From positions 1 through 10,448 of the forward strand of contig JANLHK010000061.1 of assembly GCA_024653645.1 (NCBI GenBank): a stretch of 10,448 nt of DNA, read 5' to 3'. A model generated the notes under the pieces. The model worked only from the letters and a program-made list of their open reading frames with translations. It did not search any database and was not told the DNA's origin. Position numbers and translations under genes: made by a program. Shown one piece after another: positions 1-6,356 of the stretch. Source of the stretch: Candidatus Roizmanbacteria bacterium. Lineage in GTDB: Bacteria; Patescibacteriota; Microgenomatia; UBA1406. Each line of letters starts with the position of its first letter. The stretch's first letter is position 1.

Positions 1-2
1 TG

Positions 3-368
3 AATGAAATCCGTGAAATGCGAAAAGGTGCTTTGAAGCGGATTATTAAAGATTATGAAGGTGAAGTGTGGTGTATTAGTAAACACCTGTTAGCAGCATC
101 CATGCGGTTCATGGAAGTAGGAACGAAGGCATTAACCAAAGGAGATAGGGATGGTGCACAAACTATGTTTAAAAACTCCTATCAGCTTTATAGCTTGTTC
201 TGGGGTATTAATCTTGGTTTGTTAAAAACTAAAGATATCAAGTCTACCCAACCAGCACAGGTTGCCTTTTTAAGCGAAGATCAAAAACCGACTATGAAGG
301 GATCGGTCAGTATGTTTGAAAAGCTGGGACAACTGGTGAAAAAGGCCATTGACTGTTGCAAAGAGTAA
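3..368 (+). CDS. Hypothetical alpha-helical protein, 5' end outside the window
   Basis: The reading frame is open from the first in-frame codon of the window. The first ATG is at 18, but no ribosome-binding site or promoter precedes it, so the gene probably begins upstream. From that ATG 116 residues remain. They look all-helical and mostly soluble, with no convincing membrane segment or signal peptide. There are three cysteines, C19 and the pair C113-C114 near the C-terminus (IDCCKE). The repeated amphipathic pattern in residues 20-70 could be TPR-like or a four-helix bundle, but I do not recognise a family. Its last codons contain the -35 box of the next operon, so csoR transcription starts inside this gene's end. 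The terminal Cys pair beside a copper operon hints at metal binding, but that is speculation. It is confidently coding and its function is unknown. Confidence 0.6.
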   Translation, partial: NEIREMRKGALKRIIKDYEGEVWCISKHLLAASMRFMEVGTKALTKGDRDGAQTMFKNSYQLYSLFWGINLGLLKTKDIKSTQPAQVAFLSEDQKPTMKGSVSMFEKLGQLVKKAIDCCKE

Positions 369-377
369 CCCTATACT
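349..377 (+). promoter_or_regulatory. Sigma70-type promoter of the copper operon
   Basis: TTGACT at 349-354 (one mismatch to consensus) is separated by exactly 17 bp from TATACT at 372-377 (one mismatch). The -35 box lies inside the 3' end of the upstream gene. The expected transcription start is near 383-385, inside the palindromic operator, which leaves a leader of only about 13 nt before the csoR ATG at 397. Confidence 0.8.
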
Positions 378-395
378 ATCCCCCTATGGGGGATA
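377..395. promoter_or_regulatory. Probable CsoR operator, perfect 19-bp palindrome
   Basis: TATCCCCC at 377-384 and GGGGGATA at 388-395 are perfect inverted repeats around a TAT centre. Characterised CsoR-family operators are dyads of C-tract and G-tract halves around a short AT centre, usually next to csoR or copA. This site matches that pattern. It overlaps the last base of the -10 box and the predicted transcription start, so bound repressor would block RNA polymerase. The right half (GGGGG, 388-392) ends four bases before the csoR ATG and could pair with the anti-Shine-Dalgarno CCUCC using one G-U pair. I saw no second intact copy in the window. Confidence 0.8.
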
Positions 396-396
396 T

Positions 397-681
397 ATGC
401 ACGCACCAAAAAACATACAGCAAAACTTGCTTCATCGACTAAAAATAGCCCGTGGTCATCTTAATAAAGTGATTAATATGGTTGAAAAAGATGAATACTG
501 CATAAATATCATTCATCAAAATCAGGCCATACAGAGTGCATTAAAAGAAGTGGATACGATTATGCTGGAGAATCATCTTAAGAGCTGTGTGGTACATCAA
601 ATAAAAGAGGGAAAAGTAGAAAAATCCATTGAAGAGGTGATGCAAGTGTTCAAAAAAACCAATAAAGGACCGTTAACATGA
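397..681 (+). CDS. csoR: CsoR-family copper-sensing transcriptional repressor
   Basis: This is a 94-aa member of the CsoR/DUF156 family of all-helical metal-sensing repressors, which normally bind operator DNA in the apo state and release it when Cu(I) binds. The Cu(I) ligand set is visible as C35, H60 and C64 (YC...NHLKSC). The C-x24-H-x3-C spacing equals that of M. tuberculosis CsoR (C36, H61, C65). The helix-1 pattern HRLKIARGHLNKV at residues 13-25 is typical of the family. I chose the ATG at 397. An in-frame TTG at 349 would add 16 residues, but it lies inside the -35 box, and the operator would then be coding. The gene ends in an ATGA overlap with the next gene. Repression of its own operon through the 377-395 palindrome is a strong inference. 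Other CsoR relatives (FrmR, RcnR) are less likely because their ligand patterns differ. Confidence 0.92.
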   Translation: MHAPKNIQQNLLHRLKIARGHLNKVINMVEKDEYCINIIHQNQAIQSALKEVDTIMLENHLKSCVVHQIKEGKVEKSIEEVMQVFKKTNKGPLT

Positions 682-1040
682 CACTTGATGCCGTAATTGT
701 TATAGCAGCTAGCATGACCGCAATAGGTTTTACCTATTGGTTTTTTCTTATGAAGAAAGAAGAAGACATGGTGGTGGCTGGCGACTCTATAGATATCACG
801 GTTGACGGTGGTTACCACCCAAGCGTTATATCTATTACCAAGGGCAAAACTACTAAGATACACATTACCCGGAAAGACCCGTCTCCCTGTTTGGAAGAGG
901 TAGTTTTGGCAGATTTTAAGATCCGACAATACCTACCCCTCCATAAAACAGTAACGATAGAACTTACTCCTCAACATGTCGGAGAGTTTCAATTTTCGTG
1001 CGGCATGCATATGTTTCATGGAAAGGTAAGGGTGATGTAA
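678..1040 (+). CDS. Membrane-anchored cupredoxin-domain copper protein
   Basis: A 120-aa protein with an N-terminal membrane segment (about residues 4-25, followed by KKEED) and one cupredoxin domain (about 35-120). The uncleaved anchor suggests the domain sits on the outer face of the membrane. Candidate copper ligands are C71 in a DPSPC loop and the C-terminal cluster C108, M110, H111, M112 and H114 (SCGMHMFHG), near the position of the canonical Cys...His/Met loop of cupredoxins. The likely role is to bind, buffer or hand over exported copper; electron transfer is the alternative. It starts in an ATGA overlap with csoR, and an AAAGGA Shine-Dalgarno (664-669) sits 8 nt before the ATG. One nucleotide separates it from copA. 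Cupredoxin fold assignment is fairly sure; exact ligands and role are inferred. Confidence 0.82.
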   Translation: MTLDAVIVIAASMTAIGFTYWFFLMKKEEDMVVAGDSIDITVDGGYHPSVISITKGKTTKIHITRKDPSPCLEEVVLADFKIRQYLPLHKTVTIELTPQHVGEFQFSCGMHMFHGKVRVM

Positions 1041-1041
1041 T

Positions 1042-3273
1042 ATGACCACCGTAAAAAAAACCTACTCGGTTAAAGGCATGCACTGCGCGTCTTGTGTGCG
1101 AGTAATAGAAAAATCTCTTACCAGAACACCGGGTATTTCCGACGCGGTAGTAAATTTGGCAACGGAAAAAGCAACCGTTACCTATGATTCCGCAGTGTGC
1201 AACGACGAACAGGTTTCTGCTGCAGTAACCCGCGTAGGCTACTCTATAGTAACTCCAAAAGATGCGTTGTCTGAGGATCAAGAAAAAGCTGAAAAGGTCT
1301 TAGAACTAAAAAGGCTAAGAAATAAAGTGGTAATAAGCCTTCTCTTTGGCGCGCTTATCTTATGGGGTAGTTTTCCGGGATTGATACAAACCGCCCCTGA
1401 ATGGCTAAAACTCTTTTGGGTACAACTACTACTTGCTACACCGGTTCAATTTTGGGCAGGTTGGGATTATTATCGAGCAACTATCCCCGCCTTAAAGAAT
1501 AGGACAGCTAATATGGATACGTTGGTTGCTTTGGGCACAACGGTAGCTTACGCATACTCGGCATTTGTTACGTTCTTTCCTGAGGTAGTTATGGATATTG
1601 GATTGGATGCAATGCCGTATTTTGATGTTGCCACAATCGTAATCGGACTCATTCTTCTGGGCCGCTATTTTGAAGCAAAGGCAAAAGGCCAAACGTCTGA
1701 GGCCATTAAAAAACTGATCGGTCTCCAAGCAAAAACAGCACGGGTGATACGAGACGGGCGTGAAATAGACGTCCCAATCGAAGAGGTGCGTATTGGCGAC
1801 GTAATACGGGTAAGGCCTGGTGAAAAAATTCCGGTTGATGGAATTGTTACCGAGGGAGAATCTTCTGTTGATGAATCAATGATAACGGGAGAGAGTATTC
1901 CGGTAGATAAACATGCCAAAGATACAGTAGTGGGTGCAACGATGAATAAAACCGGAACGTTTACCTATACTGCCAGCAAAATCGGGCAAGACACTATGCT
2001 TGCACAAATCATTAAACTAGTGCAGGAAGCACAAGGATCTAAGGCTCCCATACAACGAATTGCCGACACTATATCTTCATACTTTGTTCCTGTAGTTATT
2101 ATGCTTGCTATTGCAACATTTGCCATATGGTATGTTTTTGGGCCCAACCCTGTTTTGTTGTTTGCATTACTTAATATGGTAGCGGTGCTTATTATTGCGT
2201 GCCCGTGTGCAATGGGCCTCGCCACGCCTACAGCAATTATGGTAGGGACCGGCCTTGGCGCAGAAAAAGGAATACTGATAAAAGATGCAGAAAGTTTAGA
2301 AATTGCGCATAAGGTCAATGTAATTATCTTTGATAAAACCGGAACACTAACCAACGGAAAACCCGAAGTCACTGATATTATTCCCATTACTAGTATGAGT
2401 CGAAAAGAACTACTTGCCGTATCCTCATCCATCGAAAAAGGCTCCGAACACTCACTGGCTGAAGCAATAGTAAAAAAAGCAGAAGACGAACAGGTATCGA
2501 TTAAGCCCATTACTCAATTTAAAGCAATCGCCGGGCACGGAGTTGAGGGGTTATTGGGCACAAAACACATTTACTTTGGTAACCGAAGGCTTATGAAGCA
2601 AAAAAGTATTGCTATAGACTTGCAGCATAACAAACAAATAGAACAGCTCGAACACGATGGAAAAACTGTCATGATGCTTGGGATTAATACAACACTGGTT
2701 GGATTAATTGCTGTAGCAGACACGATAAAAGATTCTGCAAAGGACGCGATAGCAGTACTTAAGAAAAAAAATATTGAGGTAGTAATGATTACCGGCGACA
2801 ATCAAAGAACCGCTCGGGCAATCGCTGCAAAACTAGGCATCGACAGAGTATTGGCAGAGGTATTACCAAACCAAAAAGAAGCAGAGGTAAAAAAAATCCA
2901 GGCACAGGGGAAGGTGGTAGCCATGGTTGGTGATGGGATAAATGATGCTCCGGCGCTTGCTGCCGCAGACGTCGGTATAGCTATGGGAAGCGGAACCGAT
3001 GTTGCCATAGAGGCCGCCGACATTACCTTAATTAATAAAAACCTGCTATCTGTGTCCTCCGCCATTGAGTTATCAAAAAAAACCATGAGAACCATAAAAC
3101 TAAACCTTTTTTGGGCATTTGGATATAATATATTGCTTATACCGATTGCCATGGGGGCGCTGTATCCATTTTTTCAAGTTCTCTTAAGTCCCATATTTGC
3201 ATCTGTTGCCATGGCAACCAGTTCGATATCGGTGGTAAGCAATTCTCTATTATTAAAAAGAGTTAAAATTTAA
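1042..3273 (+). CDS. copA: Cu(I)-exporting P1B-type ATPase
   Basis: A 743-aa heavy-metal P-type ATPase of normal length for CopA with one N-terminal metal-binding domain. In order: HMA domain (about 5-70) with GMHCASC, ligands C15 and C18; membrane helices; actuator TGES at 282-285; the CPC transport site at 387-389; the phosphorylation motif DKTGTLT with D431; the nucleotide-binding domain; GDGINDAP at 630-637; and the last two helices with Y695-N696 and M724/S728. CPC, the YN pair, and Met and Ser four residues apart are the Cu(I) signature of subgroup P1B-1, so the pump should drive Cu(I) out of the cytosol using ATP. One oddity is that the usual SEHP of the nucleotide domain reads SEHS (468-471), which loses the Pro of the HP dipeptide but keeps H470. 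It sits between the two cupredoxin genes and is presumably under CsoR control. Confidence 0.96.
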   Translation: MTTVKKTYSVKGMHCASCVRVIEKSLTRTPGISDAVVNLATEKATVTYDSAVCNDEQVSAAVTRVGYSIVTPKDALSEDQEKAEKVLELKRLRNKVVISLLFGALILWGSFPGLIQTAPEWLKLFWVQLLLATPVQFWAGWDYYRATIPALKNRTANMDTLVALGTTVAYAYSAFVTFFPEVVMDIGLDAMPYFDVATIVIGLILLGRYFEAKAKGQTSEAIKKLIGLQAKTARVIRDGREIDVPIEEVRIGDVIRVRPGEKIPVDGIVTEGESSVDESMITGESIPVDKHAKDTVVGATMNKTGTFTYTASKIGQDTMLAQIIKLVQEAQGSKAPIQRIADTISSYFVPVVIMLAIATFAIWYVFGPNPVLLFALLNMVAVLIIACPCAMGLATPTAIMVGTGLGAEKGILIKDAESLEIAHKVNVIIFDKTGTLTNGKPEVTDIIPITSMSRKELLAVSSSIEKGSEHSLAEAIVKKAEDEQVSIKPITQFKAIAGHGVEGLLGTKHIYFGNRRLMKQKSIAIDLQHNKQIEQLEHDGKTVMMLGINTTLVGLIAVADTIKDSAKDAIAVLKKKNIEVVMITGDNQRTARAIAAKLGIDRVLAEVLPNQKEAEVKKIQAQGKVVAMVGDGINDAPALAAADVGIAMGSGTDVAIEAADITLINKNLLSVSSAIELSKKTMRTIKLNLFWAFGYNILLIPIAMGALYPFFQVLLSPIFASVAMATSSISVVSNSLLLKRVKI

Positions 3274-3275
3274 TT

Positions 3276-4253
3276 ATGAATTTGTGGATTATATTTTTAA
3301 CCGGATTAACCATAGGGGGTTTAACGTGCCTTGCGGTTCAAGGCGGTTTACTTGCTTCTGTTATTGCCGCTAAAAAGGATGATACCAAACGTAATAGCGG
3401 TGTGGTTTTTCCCACCCTGGCTTTCCTTACAACCAAACTGGTAGCGCACACCGTCTTAGGTTTTATCCTTGGCGCATTTGGTGGAGCAATAGGGATAAGC
3501 GAAACAGCACAGATAACGATGCAATTTGTAGCCGGACTCTATATGGTTATCATTGCACTCAACCTTCTCGATGTTCATCCTATATTCAGATATGCCGTTA
3601 TTCAGCCTCCCAAATTCTTAACCAAACGTATTAAACATCAGTCCAAAAGTAAAGATTTATTTGCTCCGGCGCTATTGGGAGCTATGACTATTTTTATCCC
3701 GTGCGGCACCACCCTTGCCATGGAGGCTCTAGCGATAAGTAGCGCAAACCCTTTATTGGGAGCGGCTATTATGGCGGTATTTGTATTAGGAACCACACCA
3801 CTTTTTTTTGGCATTGGATGGCTAACCAGCATATTGGGAGATGCTTTTAGATCGAAATTTCTCAAAATTGCTGCCATTGCCGTAATATATTTAGGCCTTA
3901 CCTCTATGAATGGCGCTCTTGTTGCTGCAGGTTCTCCTATAGCCCTAAAACCAAAAACATCAGAAAAACTGTATAACGAAGCTCCCGTATCTCAAACTAT
4001 AGAAATACGGGTTACTGCCAGTGGGTATTCACCCAATTACGTCAGAGTAAAAAAAGGCTCTCCGGTGACCGTAAAACTTATTGGTCAAAATGCATACAGT
4101 TGCGCTTCAGCGTTTCGTGCCCCCACGTTAGGCATAAACAAAAATCTACAACCAAATGAATCGTACACCTTTACCTTTACGCCACAAGAGACAGGAAAAA
4201 TTCCCTTTGCCTGCTCAATGGGTATGTATGGAGGTGTTATTGAAGTTATATGA
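3276..4253 (+). CDS. DsbD_2/UreH-like membrane protein fused to a C-terminal cupredoxin
   Basis: A 325-aa protein of the group usually labelled 'sulfite exporter TauE/SafE family' (UreH-like, DsbD_2). Residues 1-215 hold about six hydrophobic helices, with GGLTC (C18) in helix 1 and FIPCGTT (C143) in the first helix of the second half. Two such Cys at equivalent places in the two halves are the redox pair of CcdA/DsbD proteins. Residues 240-325 form a cupredoxin domain with candidate ligands C276 and C313, M315 and M317 (ACSMGMYGG), with no His at the usual place. It follows copA by 2 nt without a clear Shine-Dalgarno, which suggests translational coupling, and ends in an ATGA overlap with the HMA gene. 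Many relatives also carry an HMA domain in the same chain; here HMA is the next gene. Passing electrons or copper across the membrane is inferred, and sulfite export is not supported. Confidence 0.82.
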   Translation: MNLWIIFLTGLTIGGLTCLAVQGGLLASVIAAKKDDTKRNSGVVFPTLAFLTTKLVAHTVLGFILGAFGGAIGISETAQITMQFVAGLYMVIIALNLLDVHPIFRYAVIQPPKFLTKRIKHQSKSKDLFAPALLGAMTIFIPCGTTLAMEALAISSANPLLGAAIMAVFVLGTTPLFFGIGWLTSILGDAFRSKFLKIAAIAVIYLGLTSMNGALVAAGSPIALKPKTSEKLYNEAPVSQTIEIRVTASGYSPNYVRVKKGSPVTVKLIGQNAYSCASAFRAPTLGINKNLQPNESYTFTFTPQETGKIPFACSMGMYGGVIEVI

Positions 4254-4468
4254 ACACCGTTGTTAGAAAAATAATAAAGATTAATGGCATGCACTGTACC
4301 GCATGCGCCATGAGCATTGATTTTGATCTGGAGGATCTTGAAGGAGTATTGTCGGTAAACACCAATTATGCCAGACAGGAAACCAATATAGTATTTGATA
4401 CTAAAAAAGTTACCTTTGAGACAATCATCAACATCATCAAAAAAACAGGATATGATGTGTTAGACTGA
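4250..4468 (+). CDS. CopZ-like HMA-domain copper chaperone
   Basis: A 72-aa single HMA domain with the motif GMHCTAC (metal ligands C16 and C19) and the beta-alpha-beta-beta-alpha-beta pattern expected over its whole length, including a C-terminal KKTGYDV like the end of CopA HMA domains. There is no signal peptide, so it should be cytosolic. Proteins like this carry Cu(I) to CopA-type pumps or, when fused to DsbD_2 proteins, are thought to deliver metal to the membrane part. It overlaps the upstream DsbD_2-cupredoxin gene by ATGA. A GGAGGTG lies at 4230-4236, rather far (13 nt) from the ATG, so coupling to upstream translation probably helps. Family is certain; whether it serves CopA, the DsbD_2 protein or both is open. 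Confidence 0.88.
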   Translation: MNTVVRKIIKINGMHCTACAMSIDFDLEDLEGVLSVNTNYARQETNIVFDTKKVTFETIINIIKKTGYDVLD

Positions 4469-4477
4469 AATCTACCT

Positions 4478-4696
4478 ATGCAACCCTTGAGCCTATATCG
4501 AAAATTTAAAAAGCGACATAAAGTTCTCCATATTCTCGTTATGGCAACTGCTGTTGTTATGTTCTGGAGGGGAGTATGGGGAATTCTTGATTCCTATTTG
4601 TTACCCGATAACACCTTATTGAGCTATGCCGTATCAGTGTTAGTGGCTTTTGCGATTCTTTATCTTGACGACTTTCACCTCAAGGAACTTGAGTAA
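4478..4696 (+). CDS. Small two-helix membrane protein, last gene of the copper operon
   Basis: A 72-aa basic-tailed membrane protein. Residues 1-17 are Lys/Arg/His-rich, hydrophobic helices lie at about 18-37 and 46-64, and the C-terminus is acidic (DDFHLKELE). The stretch FWRGVWGILDSYLLPDN at 29-45 is strikingly patterned, with aromatic and charged residues at the helix end and a Pro-containing turn. I recall similar small proteins in candidate-phylum genomes but no characterised function and no name I trust. It starts 9 nt after the HMA gene, on the same strand, with no clear Shine-Dalgarno or promoter of its own, so co-transcription with the copper genes is likely. A link to copper rests only on position, as the sequence has no Cys or Met-rich metal site. 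Confidence 0.75.
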   Translation: MQPLSLYRKFKKRHKVLHILVMATAVVMFWRGVWGILDSYLLPDNTLLSYAVSVLVAFAILYLDDFHLKELE

Positions 4697-4869
4697 TACA
4701 ACCTTGTGTGCTACGCATTTATTCCTATTTGTTACCTATATTTTTTGTCCTTCCAGTGCTTTTTTTCCGCACCAATTTATGCTGCAACCTTTAGTATTCA
4801 AGCTGGTTTATCTGCGGGTAACGATAAGCACACTCAGGTTGTTTACATAAACGAGGGTGGGGATAATTT

Positions 4870-4878
4870 TGCTATAAT
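4870..4878 (+). promoter_or_regulatory. Extended -10 promoter for the methyltransferase gene
   Basis: TGC followed by perfect TATAAT (4873-4878) forms an extended -10 element. The next gene's ATG at 4888 is 9 nt downstream, which predicts a transcript that starts at or just before the start codon. No -35 at proper spacing is evident; the TTTACA at 4842-4847 is 25 bp away, too far. Confidence 0.65.
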
Positions 4879-4887
4879 CTTGCCTGC

Positions 4888-5580
4888 ATGCATGAACAGT
4901 CAAGCTCCGGGCTTCACGACTGGATATCGTCGTTAATTACCCGCGTTGATGCATTGCGTGGAGACCAATTTCGTTCCCATGAAGGGTTAAGAGCCCGCCA
5001 GTATTTACGCCGTTTTAACCTAGACTGGAGTCAGCTTAAAGGGAAACAAATATTGGATATTGGCGCTGGGCAGGCGGGTTTTGCCAAGCGTGCCCAGCAA
5101 AAAGGAATCTCTGTGGTTTCATTTGATAAAGCGTATGGATATATGGGGCTTGAAGATTTTAAACCATTTAAGGGCATTCCTTATATTATAGGAGATGCGC
5201 AGGCACTACATACCTATTTCTACCCCGAACAATTTGATCTTGCTCTATCAAAATCTTCATTAAAATACATGTTGGAGTTTCCTAAAGACAGACAGCCAAT
5301 AGTTGTATCTATTGAAGAACAATTCAATCACATCGTACATGAAGTTGAACAAGTACTAAAATCTGGGGGTGAATTTCGATTTGATGGAGAGGATTGGTTA
5401 TATAACCTATATGCGCTACATAACTCTTCACAGGCTCAAGAAGTTACCATTCAGCAACAAGCAACCCACGGACTAGAGTGGGCACAAAATATCAATCCTC
5501 ATATCACATTGCACTGGGGCAAAGGAAAAACCGAAACTGAAAAAAAACCTTTTTTTATTTTTTCAAAACCAATACAATAA
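4888..5580 (+). CDS. Class I SAM-dependent methyltransferase, substrate unknown
   Basis: A 230-aa Rossmann-fold methyltransferase. Motif I is ILDIGAGQAG at 55-64, which binds S-adenosylmethionine. The acidic residue that holds the ribose is D80 (VVSFD). GDAQ at 102-105 fits the adenine-binding position, followed by FDLALSKSSL at 116-125 (motif post-II region), VLKSGGEFRF at 156-165 and a final beta hairpin. This resembles Methyltransf_11/25-type small-molecule or lipid enzymes, but nothing in the sequence fixes the substrate. The ATG at 4888 follows TATAAT by 9 nt and has no Shine-Dalgarno, so the mRNA is probably leaderless. It ends 3 bp from a convergent gene with no evident terminator between them; an A/T-rich A8-CC-T7 run lies inside its last codons. 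Confidence 0.85.
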   Translation: MHEQSSSGLHDWISSLITRVDALRGDQFRSHEGLRARQYLRRFNLDWSQLKGKQILDIGAGQAGFAKRAQQKGISVVSFDKAYGYMGLEDFKPFKGIPYIIGDAQALHTYFYPEQFDLALSKSSLKYMLEFPKDRQPIVVSIEEQFNHIVHEVEQVLKSGGEFRFDGEDWLYNLYALHNSSQAQEVTIQQQATHGLEWAQNINPHITLHWGKGKTETEKKPFFIFSKPIQ

Positions 5581-5583
5581 AAA

Positions 5584-5940
5584 TCATAAATATTCTTTTA
5601 ATACCTGTTCAGTTTTTTGTGCCTGTTCTTCAGATAGGGAAGGCGCAATAGTATGCATATAATCCTCAAGGTTGCGTTGAAAACTGAATAATAGAGCATC
5701 TTGATATGGTTTTGATTGTATGACTACCGTAAGATAGGCCTTACTCTGATCTGATAATATTACTTCATTTAGCTCTTCATAAATAGCTGATTGCTGATCT
5801 TTGGGTAGTCTATGTACCACCACATCAAGCGCCTGTTTCTCACATGCCCACATAAATTTTTTTGCGAATAATTGCTTATCGTCCTCATAGCCTATGCTTG
5901 ATGGTGTTTTGAGTAACAGCGTCATCAGGTGATTATCCAT
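5584..5940 (-). CDS. Hypothetical soluble helical protein
   Basis: A 118-aa protein with no signal peptide and no membrane segment, predicted mostly alpha-helical. There are four helix-like blocks, the last one highly polar (LSEEQAQKTEQVLKEYL). It has one cysteine, C33. I do not recognise a family. It is the second gene of a minus-strand pair, overlapping the upstream 87-aa gene by 8 bp, which implies translational coupling and possibly a joint function. The only Shine-Dalgarno-like stretch (AGAGGA on the minus strand) is about 13 nt before the ATG. The short two-gene unit between two convergent or divergent neighbours looks conserved in reading frame and codon use, so I take it as real. Confidence 0.7.
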   Translation of the reverse strand: MDNHLMTLLLKTPSSIGYEDDKQLFAKKFMWACEKQALDVVVHRLPKDQQSAIYEELNEVILSDQSKAYLTVVIQSKPYQDALLFSFQRNLEDYMHTIAPSLSEEQAQKTEQVLKEYL

Positions 5941-6196
5941 CTTTTTGCTTTCTTCCTCTTAATAAACCACTTAGCATCCTCGTAACAAATGCCCCTAAGC
6001 CAACCTTACCCACTAAACCAGCGAGCTCTGCATTACCCGTAAGAAACAGCATTGATCCAATAGTACTACCGCCTATGGAGGCAACGTTTAATGCCTTATT
6101 AAACCAACGATGCGATGCACTTGTCGGACTTTGCAGCCGTTCAGTTTGTGGGGGAGCTGCTGCATACAATGATGGGCCACTTATGATTTCTGACAT
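5933..6196 (-). CDS. Small hypothetical membrane-associated protein
   Basis: An 87-aa protein. Residues 1-30 are polar and Pro/Ser/Ala-rich, like a flexible linker. Residues 34-80 are hydrophobic and Gly-rich (VASIGGSTIGSMLFL, then LAGLVGKVGLGAFVTRML), probably one or two membrane or membrane-surface helices, followed by a basic tail (RGRKQKDG) that would lie in the cytosol. No Cys. I do not recognise a family. It is the first gene of the minus-strand pair and overlaps the 118-aa gene by 8 bp. Its ATG lies 9 nt downstream of a TATACT -10 box and there is no Shine-Dalgarno, so it is probably leaderless. Small Gly-rich membrane proteins can be holin-like or toxin-like, but nothing here supports that specifically. 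Confidence 0.65.
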   Translation of the reverse strand: MSEIISGPSLYAAAPPQTERLQSPTSASHRWFNKALNVASIGGSTIGSMLFLTGNAELAGLVGKVGLGAFVTRMLSGLLRGRKQKDG

Positions 6197-6203
6197 AGTA
6201 ATG

Positions 6204-6215
6204 TAAGTATACTTA
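6204..6215 (-). promoter_or_regulatory. -10 box inside a 12-bp palindrome, for the minus-strand gene pair
   Basis: On the minus strand TATACT occupies 6211-6206, 9 nt before the ATG at 6196. It lies within the perfect palindrome TAAGTATACTTA (6204-6215). The only -35 candidate, TTATTA, is weak (three matches). The dyad could be an operator or just a by-product of the AT-rich -10 region. Confidence 0.5.
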
Positions 6216-6338
6216 AACCAAGAGATTTAATAATTACGTAAAAACGTCAAAGCATAAGTCACAATCATAACCAGAAACTAAATAGATATCAGTGTCTGCA
6301 TATATACTGCACCTAATGATGCTGCACATGACACTCTG

Positions 6339-6347
6339 TGATATGAT
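6339..6347 (+). promoter_or_regulatory. Extended -10 promoter for the 509-aa membrane protein
   Basis: TGA followed by TATGAT (6342-6347) makes an extended -10 element, and the ATG at 6357 follows 9 nt later. This is the same spacing as at the methyltransferase gene and the divergent small gene. No clear -35 box is seen. Confidence 0.55.
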
Positions 6348-6356
6348 ATTGTTTAT

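Noticed and set aside
349..396. In-frame TTG at 349 as an earlier csoR start
   Set aside because: It is the first base of the -35 box and would turn the promoter and palindromic operator into coding sequence. The extra 16 residues do not belong to the CsoR fold, and with the ATG at 397 the Cys/His ligands number one off from M. tuberculosis CsoR.
1965..3152. Several minus-strand frames of 76-181 codons opposite copA
   Set aside because: They lie wholly within the ATPase gene, have Ser/Ile/Ala-rich nonsense composition typical of antisense frames, and lack start signals.
4650..4850. A second overlapping plus-strand frame of 66 codons
   Set aside because: It starts inside the two-helix membrane protein gene, is made of low-complexity Phe/Leu/Thr, and lacks start signals.
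4706..4936. A 76-codon plus-strand frame from GTG with a signal-peptide-like start (ending SAPIYA)
   Set aside because: It has no promoter or ribosome-binding site, and its tail covers the promoter and first codons of the methyltransferase gene in another frame. The hydrophobic run reflects T-rich DNA. Worth a glance if homologues exist, but I would not call it a gene.
5550..5583. A-run and T-run (A8-CC-T7) as a terminator of the methyltransferase gene
   Set aside because: The stem would be only A-T pairs with a tiny loop and lies inside the coding sequence; too weak for an intrinsic terminator.
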